Below are positions 1 through 6,015 of a stretch of DNA of 9,823 nt, piece after piece; the stretch's first letter is position 1, and every line of letters starts with the position of its first letter. This DNA is from Clostridia bacterium (GTDB lineage: Bacteria; Bacillota_A; Clostridia; Oscillospirales; CAG-272): positions 1 to 9,823 of the forward strand of contig JAFUQY010000083.1 in NCBI GenBank assembly GCA_017472105.1, written 5' to 3'. The notes beneath the pieces are model-generated. The model saw only the letters and a list, made by a program, of their open reading frames with translations. It did not search any database and was not told where the DNA came from. Made by a program: the position numbers and the translations under genes.

Positions 1-453
1 ATGCAGCTGGGATACGGACGGGACCGGATTTTTTACAGCGTCTACGATTTCCATACCCAGATGACAGCGGTGCGGACCCTGAAGGATGACGGACACCGCC
101 GGACGGTTGCGGAAAACTGCATCGGCGCCGCGCTTCTCAGTGACGGTCCGCTGGCTGAGCTGTACACCATCGAAGCGGATGAGAACGGCGGGCATGCAAT
201 CGTGCGGTACAGTCTGGATATGCTGGGACTGGGAGACATCCGGACGGTCGTTGTCAGAGAAGGGGAAGATCTGGCGGCGGGCGAGCATATCACCGGACTT
301 TACAGCGAAAACCGCGATGTCTTTTTTACAACCGAATTCGGTGAGAACACCGGGCATACCCGCACGTATCGGATCCATGAGCACAGCACGGAGCTGATCG
401 CGGAAGAAGGCGCACCGGAGCAGGCTGACGGGATTGCCGAAATTCATACATAA
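1..453 (+). CDS. Unrecognised protein, 3' part or complete
   Basis: An open frame of 150 codons runs from the first base of the window to a TAA at 451-453. The ATG is at the very edge, so no ribosome binding site can be seen and the gene may well begin upstream. The protein is soluble-looking, acidic towards the end (EEGAPEQADG) and has no membrane segment. It reads as short beta-strand-like blocks separated by turns (YSVYDFHTQM, LYTIEADENGG, LYSENRDVFFTTEF, RTYRIHEHSTELI), which resembles the blades of a beta-propeller or another all-beta fold. No catalytic motif is recognised and I assign no function. The next gene has its own promoter 50 bases downstream and no obvious terminator hairpin lies between. 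The reading frame is credible because codon choice resembles that of the neighbouring genes, while overlapping frames on both strands look like shadows. Confidence 0.6.
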   Translation: MQLGYGRDRIFYSVYDFHTQMTAVRTLKDDGHRRTVAENCIGAALLSDGPLAELYTIEADENGGHAIVRYSLDMLGLGDIRTVVVREGEDLAAGEHITGLYSENRDVFFTTEFGENTGHTRTYRIHEHSTELIAEEGAPEQADGIAEIHT

Positions 454-491
454 AACACAGACGGAAGCGATGGATGCGGTGGAAAATATTT

Positions 492-524
492 CACAATACA
501 CATTGACTTTCTCCGAATATTGTG
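492..524. promoter_or_regulatory. Inverted repeat around -35 box, candidate operator
   Basis: Two perfect 7-bp arms, CACAATA (492-498) and TATTGTG (518-524), flank the -35 hexamer and reach the edge of the -10 box of the lipoprotein promoter. Such a position would suit a repressor site. The arms are AT-rich and their centres are about 26 bp apart, so chance is possible. No regulator gene is present in the window. Confidence 0.35.
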
Positions 525-530
525 TATAAT
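503..530 (+). promoter_or_regulatory. Sigma-A promoter of lipoprotein gene
   Basis: The -35 box TTGACT (503-508) and a perfect -10 box TATAAT (525-530) are separated by 16 bp. Transcription would start near 537, giving a leader of about 45 bases with a strong ribosome binding site (AAAAGGAG, 565-572). This is among the best promoters in the window and fits the biased codon use of the gene it drives. Confidence 0.8.
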
Positions 531-581
531 TAGTATTGTAAGTTTTAATAACTTTTTACAAAACAAAAGGAGACTACGACA

Positions 582-1277
582 ATGAAAAAGATTCTTTCCC
601 TCATTCTCGCTCTCACCTTTGCGCTGACTCTCGTTGGCTGCGGTGCGGGTGAAGACACGGCTGACGTGAAGGGCGAAGGCGTTATGACCTATGCGGAATA
701 CGCTGCTGCTGCTCTTGACACCGAAGTTGTGATCGAAGCATACGTTCAGGCAAAGCAGTCCTGGTGGGACAACAAGGGTACCTTCTACCTTCAGGACAAG
801 GAAGGCGGTTATTTCGTATATGAAATGCCCTGCACCGAAGAAGAATACAACAAGCTGACCCAGGGTACCAAGATCAAGGTTACCGGCTACAAGGCTGAAT
901 GGGCGGGCGAAGTTGAAATCATGGACGCGAAGTGGGAAATCCTTGACGGCAGCTACGTAGCAACCGCTGTCGACGTTACCGACAAGCTCGGCACCGACGA
1001 ACTCGTAAACTACCAGAACCAGCTCGTTACCTTCAAGGGCATGACCGTTAAGGGTATCGAATACAAGAACGGCGAACCCGGCGACGACATTTACGTAAAC
1101 CTTTCCTACAACGGTGCTGCATACAGCTTCTGCGTTGAAGTTTACCTCACCGGTCCCGACACTGAAGTATATCAGGCAGTTGGCGCACTCACCGCAGGTC
1201 AGACTGTTGATGTTGAAGGCTACCTCTACTGGTATGAAGGCCCCAACACCCACATCACGAGCGTTGTTGTAAAGTAA
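582..1277 (+). CDS. Lipoprotein with two tandem OB-like domains
   Basis: A 231-residue exported lipoprotein. Residues 1-20 form a lipoprotein signal peptide: a KK pair, a hydrophobic core, and the lipobox LVGC with Cys20 as the lipidation site, so the mature protein should sit on the outer face of the membrane. The mature part looks like two related beta-rich domains, about residues 35-121 and 128-231. Each ends in the same kind of block: GTKIKVTGYKAEWAGEVEI near 95-113 and GQTVDVEGYLYWYEGPNTHI near 206-225. The pattern of strands and the V.GY turn suggest OB folds, as seen in other small Firmicutes lipoproteins; this is inference from pattern. The start is supported by AAAAGGAG 9 bases upstream. 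Glu is encoded essentially only by GAA and Asn by AAC, unlike the neighbours, which suggests high expression. The ligand and function are unknown. Confidence 0.85.
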   Translation: MKKILSLILALTFALTLVGCGAGEDTADVKGEGVMTYAEYAAAALDTEVVIEAYVQAKQSWWDNKGTFYLQDKEGGYFVYEMPCTEEEYNKLTQGTKIKVTGYKAEWAGEVEIMDAKWEILDGSYVATAVDVTDKLGTDELVNYQNQLVTFKGMTVKGIEYKNGEPGDDIYVNLSYNGAAYSFCVEVYLTGPDTEVYQAVGALTAGQTVDVEGYLYWYEGPNTHITSVVVK

Positions 1278-1291
1278 TTCAAACGAAAACA

Positions 1292-1337
1292 GAATCACAC
1301 GCGGGACACTCTCTGAACGGGGGCTGTCCCGTGATTC
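1292..1337 (+). other. Imperfect hairpin between lipoprotein and MFS genes
   Basis: GAATCA (1292-1297) and CGGGACA (1302-1308) pair with TGTCCCG (1325-1331) and TGATTC (1332-1337), leaving a 4-base bulge on the left arm and a 16-base loop. The bases after the stem (ATATTGG) are not a T tract, so a normal intrinsic terminator is unlikely. It could be a weak attenuator or an mRNA 3'-end stabiliser. No convincing separate promoter for the MFS gene lies in this 89-base gap. Confidence 0.55.
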
Positions 1338-1356
1338 ATATTGGTACATAACAATT

Positions 1357-1361
1357 GGAGG
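1357..1361 (+). promoter_or_regulatory. Ribosome binding site that fixes the MFS start
   Basis: GGAGG at 1357-1361 lies 5 bases before GTG 1367. The longer frame could open at TTG 1355, but that codon overlaps this Shine-Dalgarno sequence, so the GTG is the better start. Confidence 0.75.
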
Positions 1362-1366
1362 TTCCC

Positions 1367-2617
1367 GTGTCCAGTATTCCCGCACAGTACAAGCGCACAA
1401 AATTCGCCTGTTACTTCAACTATCCGTCCATGGCAGCGGTGTTCAGTCTGCCGCCCATGCTCTTTCTGACATTCCGGGAGATGTACGGCATTTCCTATAC
1501 CCTCCTCGGCACGCTGGTTCTGGTGAATTTCTGCACCCAGCTGACGGTGGACCTGATTTTCTCGTTCTTCACGAAGTATTTCAACATTCAGAAAACCGTC
1601 TGCTTCACTCCCCTGATCTGCACGGCGGGCTTTCTGATCTACTGCCTTGTACCCGCGCTCTTTCCGCAGTATGCGTATGCGGGGCTCGTGGTCGGAACTC
1701 TCGTGTTCTCCATCGCGGCAGGTCTCAGTGAAGCGCTCATCAGTCCCACGCTTGCGGCAATCCCCGGCACCGACGAGCGCGACATGAGCTTCCTGCATTC
1801 CATGTACGCATGGGGCGTTCTTGCCGTGATTCTCATCAGCACTCTGTACTTCCAGATTTTCGGACGTCAGAACTGGCTCTGGCTGGCACTGATTATGGCA
1901 TGTCTGCCCATCATCACCTCCGTGCTGTTCTTCACCTCGTCCATGCCCGAGATGGACATCACGCCCGCGCAGGGTCAGTCGGGATCGAAGAAGCGGACTT
2001 ACGCCATGGCGCTGTGCGTTGCGTGCATCTTCATGGGAAGCGCGGCGGAAAACACCATGACCAACTGGATCTCCAGCTTTGTGGAGTCGGCTCTCTCCAT
2101 CCCCAAGGCGGCGGGTGACGTTCTCGGTATGGCGGCGTTCATCTCCCTGCTGGGTCTGGCGCGCGTCCTTCACTCCAAATACGGCGGCAAGATGATCAAT
2201 ATCCTCCTTGTGAGCATGATCGCGGCGGTCGTATGCTACCTCACAGCCTCCCTTAGTCCCAGTCCGGTGCTTGCTCTCATCGCCTGCGTGCTGACCGGAT
2301 TCTTCACCTCCCTGCTGTGGCCCGGTACCCTCATCCTCATGGAAGAGCAGATTCCCGGCGTCGGTGTTGCGGCATATGCCCTGATGGCGGCGGGCGGTGA
2401 CTTCGGCGGTTCCATTGCACCTCAGATGATGGGCATCATTGTTGACAGCGTATCCGCGAGCGAATGGGCAGTGCAGATCGGCAGCCAGCTTTCCCTCGCA
2501 CCCGAACAGGTCGGCATGAAGGTCGGTATGCTCGCGGCGGCGGCGTTCCCCGTCATCGGCACGTTCCTCCTGCTGTACATGAAGCGGTATTTCAGGAAGA
2601 ACCCGCTCAAATCGTAA
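1367..2617 (+). CDS. MFS permease, substrate unknown
   Basis: A 416-residue integral membrane protein of the major facilitator superfamily, about the usual size (400-450) for this fold. There are two groups of hydrophobic helices: residues about 12-190 and 211-405. They are joined by a polar cytoplasmic loop around 191-210 (MPEMDITPAQGQSGSKK). Charged or polar positions inside helices include GSAAENTMTNWISSFVE (224-240), and the second-half loop after TM8 has GLARVLHSKYGGKM (263-276), which looks like the MFS motif-A region. The general look is closest to the fucose permease-like (FHS) branch of sugar and small-solute transporters, but the substrate cannot be read from sequence. The GTG start is preferred over TTG 1355 because GGAGG lies just upstream. 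It follows the lipoprotein gene without a clear promoter of its own and ends at a strong terminator, so the pair may be partly co-transcribed. Confidence 0.85.
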   Translation: MSSIPAQYKRTKFACYFNYPSMAAVFSLPPMLFLTFREMYGISYTLLGTLVLVNFCTQLTVDLIFSFFTKYFNIQKTVCFTPLICTAGFLIYCLVPALFPQYAYAGLVVGTLVFSIAAGLSEALISPTLAAIPGTDERDMSFLHSMYAWGVLAVILISTLYFQIFGRQNWLWLALIMACLPIITSVLFFTSSMPEMDITPAQGQSGSKKRTYAMALCVACIFMGSAAENTMTNWISSFVESALSIPKAAGDVLGMAAFISLLGLARVLHSKYGGKMINILLVSMIAAVVCYLTASLSPSPVLALIACVLTGFFTSLLWPGTLILMEEQIPGVGVAAYALMAAGGDFGGSIAPQMMGIIVDSVSASEWAVQIGSQLSLAPEQVGMKVGMLAAAAFPVIGTFLLLYMKRYFRKNPLKS

Positions 2618-2625
2618 ATAAAACC

Positions 2626-2666
2626 GAAACTTCGCAGATCATCCCGGTCGTGCGGAGTTTCTTTTT
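2626..2666 (+). terminator. Intrinsic terminator of MFS gene
   Basis: GAAACTTCGCA (2626-2636) pairs with TGCGGAGTTTC (2651-2661) through 11 bp including one G-U pair. The loop is 14 bases, and TTTTT follows directly at 2662-2666. It lies 9 bases after the MFS stop codon. Confidence 0.85.
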
Positions 2667-2699
2667 GCCGCAGAATGGTACGAAAATGAACGGAAAGAG

Positions 2700-2728
2700 T
2701 TGAATTGTACCCGCAGTGGTGCTATAAT
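2700..2728 (+). promoter_or_regulatory. Sigma-A promoter with extended -10, for MATE gene
   Basis: TTGAAT (2700-2705), a 17-bp spacer, then TATAAT (2723-2728) directly preceded by TGC, the extended -10 element. The leader would be only about 25 bases, too short for a riboswitch of the guanidine or similar classes that control some efflux genes. Confidence 0.8.
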
Positions 2729-2761
2729 ATAGTTATCATTACATAGAAACCGGAGACCGTT

Positions 2762-4165
2762 ATGAATATTCTGCAGAAGCTCGTTCTGCCGGAATACATG
2801 GTGCGCGAATCTCTGCGGATGGGAAGCGACTATCCCGCCGGCGAGATGTACCGAAATTTCATCCGGATCGCATGGCCCGCGCTGATGGAATCGGTGCTGA
2901 TCGGACTGGTATCCTTCGTGGACTCGGTGATGGTGTCGTCCGTTGGAGAAACCGCCGTCGCCGCTGTGGGTCTGACGAACCAGCCGAGACTCCTGTTCTA
3001 CGCGATTTTTCTCTCGCTCAGCATCGCGGTCAACGCCATGGTCAGCCGACGGTTCGGCGAAAAGGATCAGCGGCGCGCCAATCAGGTGCTGTCCATGGTT
3101 CTGCCGATTGCGGTGATCCTGTGCGCGGTATTTACCGTGATCGCGTTTGCGGTGTCAAGACCCCTGCTCCTCTTTGCCGGCGCGCAGGAGGACACGATTG
3201 ATCTCGCCATCCCGTACTTCCGCATCACCATGGTCGGCATGAACTTCACCGTCATCTCGCTCATCATCAACGCGGCACAGCGCGGCAGCGGCAATACGCG
3301 CATCTCGATGACGACGAATCTCTCGGCAAACCTCGTGAACGTGGTGTTCAATGCACTGCTCATCAACGGGCTCCTCTTCTTCCCGAAGCTCGGCGTCACC
3401 GGTGCGGCGATTGCAACCATGCTCGGCAACATGGCGTCCGCGATCATCTCGATCCGTTCCGTGTGCGTGAAGGGCAGATTCCTCCGGCTCGAGTGGCGGG
3501 AGATGTTCCGATGGGACCTCGATCAGCTGAAAACGGTGTTCTCCATCGGTTCCGGCTCGCTCGTTGAGCAGGTCTTCATGCGGTTCGGGTTCTTCTCGTA
3601 CGCAAAACTCGTTGCGGAGCTCGGAACAACGGAATTCGCCACCCACCAGATCGTCATGAGCATCATCACGCTCTCGTTCACGGTCGGAGACGGTCTCGGC
3701 GTGGCGTCGTCGGCACTCGTCGGGCAGAATCTCGGCAGAAAACGCCCCGACCACAGCCTCATCTACGGCAGTATCGGTCAGCGGTTCGGGATGTGCATCA
3801 GTGTGCTCCTCGTCGTGCTCTTCACCTTCGGCGGCGGATTGTTGGTCGGTCTGTTCTCGGATGACGCGGAAATCATCGCTGTCGGGCGGCATCTCTTGTA
3901 CATTGTAGCCGTCACCGCACCGTTCCAGGTGTCGCAGGTCATCTACCGCGGCTGCCTCAACGGCGCAGGGGATACAAAATTTACCGCAGTCGTGTCGTTC
4001 ATTTCCATTGCGCTCGTCCGTCCCGTGCTGACGTACATTTTGTGCTATCCCGTCGGCTGGGGTGTCTACGGCGCGTGGGTGTCCCTCTTCATCGACCAGC
4101 TGACCCGGTTTGCGTTCACGGCATTCCGCTTCAACGGCGATCAGTGGTATAAGAAGAAAATTTAA
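2762..4165 (+). CDS. MATE family efflux transporter
   Basis: A 467-residue polytopic inner-membrane protein of the multidrug and toxic compound extrusion family, expected to export cationic drugs or metabolites in exchange for Na+ or H+. After a polar N-terminal stretch of about 33 residues come twelve hydrophobic segments in two related halves. The first half opens with AWPALMESVLIGLVSFVDSV (37-56), the family's usual TM1 pattern. Both halves carry the loop signature after a helix: AAQRGSGNTRISM in the first, YRGCLNGAGDTKF in the second. The start has GGAG (2752-2755) 6 bases upstream and its own extended -10 promoter. The stop codon TAA (4163-4165) lies inside the left terminal repeat of the 180-bp element that follows, so the last codons border an insertion. 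The C-terminus (WYKKKI) still looks normal for the family. The substrate is unknown; it is only distantly similar to the second MATE protein here. Confidence 0.93.
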   Translation: MNILQKLVLPEYMVRESLRMGSDYPAGEMYRNFIRIAWPALMESVLIGLVSFVDSVMVSSVGETAVAAVGLTNQPRLLFYAIFLSLSIAVNAMVSRRFGEKDQRRANQVLSMVLPIAVILCAVFTVIAFAVSRPLLLFAGAQEDTIDLAIPYFRITMVGMNFTVISLIINAAQRGSGNTRISMTTNLSANLVNVVFNALLINGLLFFPKLGVTGAAIATMLGNMASAIISIRSVCVKGRFLRLEWREMFRWDLDQLKTVFSIGSGSLVEQVFMRFGFFSYAKLVAELGTTEFATHQIVMSIITLSFTVGDGLGVASSALVGQNLGRKRPDHSLIYGSIGQRFGMCISVLLVVLFTFGGGLLVGLFSDDAEIIAVGRHLLYIVAVTAPFQVSQVIYRGCLNGAGDTKFTAVVSFISIALVRPVLTYILCYPVGWGVYGAWVSLFIDQLTRFAFTAFRFNGDQWYKKKI

Positions 4166-4341
4166 GGCAACACCGCACAATTCCCGGCTAACGCCTTGGC
4201 GGCACATTTGCTTGCATCTTTCCCGTCATTCGTCACAAATCTCGTTGGCAGAGGAGTCACTCTTGCCGCCTCAATTTGTTTAGACTGACGGAAAATCTGA
4301 CTGCGCAACTGCACCACCAGAACTGTGCGGTGGTGCCTTAA
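4162..4341. mobile_element. MITE-like element, 180 bp
   Basis: The ends are inverted repeats that match at 19 of 21 positions (4162-4182 against 4321-4341 on the other strand). They share the core AAGGCA, then A or C, then CACCGCACA, then A or G, then TT. The inside is also palindromic: GGCGGCA (4198-4204) with TGCCGCC (4264-4270), and TTTCCCGTCA (4219-4228) with TGACGGAAA (4286-4294, one bulge). There is no open frame of note. If the repeats begin at AGGCA, the element is bordered by TA on both sides (4163-4164 and 4339-4340), as expected for IS630/Tc1-mariner-type insertions. It fills the gap between the MATE gene and the bidirectional terminator. A structured RNA element or another non-autonomous repeat remains possible. 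No transposase is visible in the window. Confidence 0.7.
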
Positions 4342-4349
4342 GCAAAACG

Positions 4350-4382
4350 AAAACTCCCATGACGATTCACGGGAGTTTTTTT
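4350..4382. terminator. Bidirectional terminator between convergent genes
   Basis: AAAACTCCC (4350-4358) pairs with GGGAGTTTT (4371-4379). After one A-C mismatch the inner TGA/TCA also pairs, around a 4-base loop (CGAT). Seven T residues (4376-4382) serve the plus strand. The A-rich bases at the left serve transcripts of the minus-strand beta-helix gene, whose stop codon is only 14 bases away. Confidence 0.85.
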
Positions 4383-4395
4383 GTTGGGTTGAAAA

Positions 4396-5853
4396 TTAAA
4401 TCTCACACAGCCCGTCCGCGGAGTCAAGCACTTCGGAAATCTGCACGCGGGCGCCGTTTTTTATCATGCCGAGGTTGATCGGGAACAGATTGCGGGTTGC
4501 GCATACCGTGCTGACGGAGCAGGTGCCGGATTCCGTCTTCGCGTAGAGCGTCACGAAATTCTCCTCCATCTTCGCGTACAAGGGAGCGCATTTTCTGCCC
4601 TTCTTCGCGTCAACGAAAAGCTCGCCGTTCACCTTGTCCACGGTGATGTTCGCACGGTCGCCGCTGTCCGAGGTGTACACAATCTCGCACGATCCGCTGT
4701 CCGCACCTGCCGCGATGCCGGCGATTCTCGTGTAACCTGCGCCTGCCGCGACGGTGTAGGACGGTGTGTCGCATTCGGTGAAGGTCAGGCGGCGGTAGTT
4801 CTTGTAGTTCACGGCGAAGTCGGAGAGAATCCGAACGTTGTGTACGGTGGGATTGAGTCCGGGCGCGATCAGGTCACTCAGCTGACCGGGATTTACGTCA
4901 TTGCCCTTGACGTACACAAGACCGCCGTTCAGGTTGATGCACGGTGCGTCCTTGAGTCCGGGTGCGCATCCGAACAGCCTGCCGGCATGAGCAGTACACG
5001 CGCCGTTTGAGCCGTCTTCCCATTCCATGAAGTTGTTGATGGAGAGGTTCGCGCCGTGGGATTTGAATTCGACGTGGATATAGCTGGTGTCGATGTAGAT
5101 GTTGTCGCCGATGAATTCCGCGTGACCGAGCACGATGCCGCGGGTATGCGACCACCATCCGTCATTGCCCACGTGTCCGAGACAGCCCGTCCAGATGTGG
5201 AGATTGGTCGCGTAAACGAAGGATGCCTCCTGAATGATGCCGACGCAGGTGCCCATGATCTCGATGCCGGAGAGACGGTTGTCGCCGAGATGCGTGCCGA
5301 GGTAGATGCCTACGGACGGGAGGGATTCATCCGATGTGCCGAGGATCGTCATGTTCTGCAGGAACAACGGACGGGACGCGAATCCGGGCTTTGCGGGATC
5401 GTTTGCGGCGCAGAGACCGTAGCCCCGGATGCCGTACATGCCGACCTTGTTCACGAATGTGGCGGTTGCCTGAATGCAGGGATTGATGTAGATCGCGCAT
5501 TCCTTGGAGTGGCAGACGATGTTGAGGTCTTCCACGGTGAACCGGCCGCTTCCGCCGAACTGAACAACGCCGACTTCGTCAAGCGGATCGGTCGCGTCGT
5601 GCTCAATGTCGGAGATGAGCCACGTGTGCGTCATATCAACCACACCGCTGCGGGCATATCCGACGCCGTAAATGGGATTTTTGATGACGAGCGGACGGCT
5701 GACCTTGTACTTGCCGGCAGGGAAGAAGAGGGCATGGTCGGCGGTGTACCTGTTGACGATTTCCGAGACGTCCTCGGAGCCGTCGTTTTTCGCACCCAGC
5801 GTGAGCACGTTGAGCATGGTTTCGTCGCGCGGGATTTCCGTGATATCTTTCAT
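4396..5853 (-). CDS. Beta-helix protein, pectate-lyase-3-like
   Basis: A 485-residue protein with an N-terminal stretch typical of the pectate lyase superfamily 3 / GH28-related fold: LNVLTLGAKNDGSED at about 14-28, then ALFFPAGKYKVSRPLVIKNP at 41-60. Residues about 60-330 continue as short repeating strands with G, N and I/V at turns (YGVGYARSG, VGIYLGTHLGDN, IVLGHAEFIGDNIYIDTSY), as expected of a right-handed beta-helix. A different, beta-rich tail of about 145 residues follows and is not recognised. There is no signal peptide, so it is either cytoplasmic or exported by an unusual route. Catalytic residues cannot be assigned with confidence; it may be a polysaccharide lyase, a hydrolase, or a tailspike-like binding protein. 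The start is supported by AAAAGGAGA 8 bases upstream. It is divergent from the GH127 gene, which suggests a shared role in plant glycan use. Confidence 0.8.
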   Translation of the reverse strand: MKDITEIPRDETMLNVLTLGAKNDGSEDVSEIVNRYTADHALFFPAGKYKVSRPLVIKNPIYGVGYARSGVVDMTHTWLISDIEHDATDPLDEVGVVQFGGSGRFTVEDLNIVCHSKECAIYINPCIQATATFVNKVGMYGIRGYGLCAANDPAKPGFASRPLFLQNMTILGTSDESLPSVGIYLGTHLGDNRLSGIEIMGTCVGIIQEASFVYATNLHIWTGCLGHVGNDGWWSHTRGIVLGHAEFIGDNIYIDTSYIHVEFKSHGANLSINNFMEWEDGSNGACTAHAGRLFGCAPGLKDAPCINLNGGLVYVKGNDVNPGQLSDLIAPGLNPTVHNVRILSDFAVNYKNYRRLTFTECDTPSYTVAAGAGYTRIAGIAAGADSGSCEIVYTSDSGDRANITVDKVNGELFVDAKKGRKCAPLYAKMEENFVTLYAKTESGTCSVSTVCATRNLFPINLGMIKNGARVQISEVLDSADGLCEI

Positions 5854-5896
5854 AACGCAGTCTCCTTTTCGGGGATTTTAGTTTATTCTTGTCTCC

Positions 5897-5925
5897 ATTA
5901 TACTGAACCCCGGCGGTTTTTGCAA
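5897..5925 (-). promoter_or_regulatory. Sigma-A promoter of beta-helix gene
   Basis: On the minus strand, TTGCAA (5925 to 5920), a 17-bp spacer, then a perfect TATAAT (5902 to 5897). The leader would be about 35-40 bases and carries the ribosome binding site. Confidence 0.75.
5906..5918. promoter_or_regulatory. Imperfect palindrome in promoter spacer, candidate operator
   Basis: AACC, five bases (CCGGC), GGTT lies between the -35 and -10 boxes of the minus-strand promoter, a place where a bound repressor would block transcription. The half-sites are only 4 bp, so the support is weak. Confidence 0.25.
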
Positions 5926-5945
5926 TAGTTTTTGGTGATTTTCTC

Positions 5946-5974
5946 TTGCATCGCGGGTACTTTTCTGTTATACT
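5946..5974 (+). promoter_or_regulatory. Sigma-A promoter of GH127 gene
   Basis: TTGCAT (5946-5951), a 17-bp spacer, then TATACT (5969-5974) preceded by TGT, an extended -10 element. It lies 40 bases before the GH127 start and about 20 bases from the -35 box of the divergent promoter, so one bound regulator could affect both. Confidence 0.7.
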
Positions 5975-6015
5975 GATGACAGGAACAAATCGAATCAAAT
6001 TCAACGGAGGTTTTT

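Noticed and set aside
1355..1357. TTG as the start of the MFS gene
   Set aside because: The TTG overlaps the GGAGG ribosome binding site, while the in-frame GTG at 1367 is correctly spaced from it.
444..2173. Two long minus-strand frames (444-1400 and 1295-2173)
   Set aside because: They lie opposite the well-supported lipoprotein and MFS genes, and one crosses the promoter and operator region. Both look like shadow frames.
2464..2703. A 79-codon plus-strand frame overlapping the MFS 3' end
   Set aside because: It reads straight through the terminator at 2626-2666 and has no ribosome binding site.
2729..2761. A riboswitch ahead of the MATE gene, as in some guanidine-regulated efflux genes
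   Set aside because: Only about 33 bases separate the -10 box from the start codon, too few for a known riboswitch class. The same applies to the second MATE gene.
3155..4207. A 350-codon open frame antisense to the first MATE gene
   Set aside because: It is a charged, Glu/Asp/Arg/His-rich product typical of reading the opposite strand of a membrane protein, with no promoter or start signal.
5056..5928. A 290-codon open frame antisense to the beta-helix gene
   Set aside because: It runs through the minus-strand promoter and ribosome binding site and shows no family pattern.
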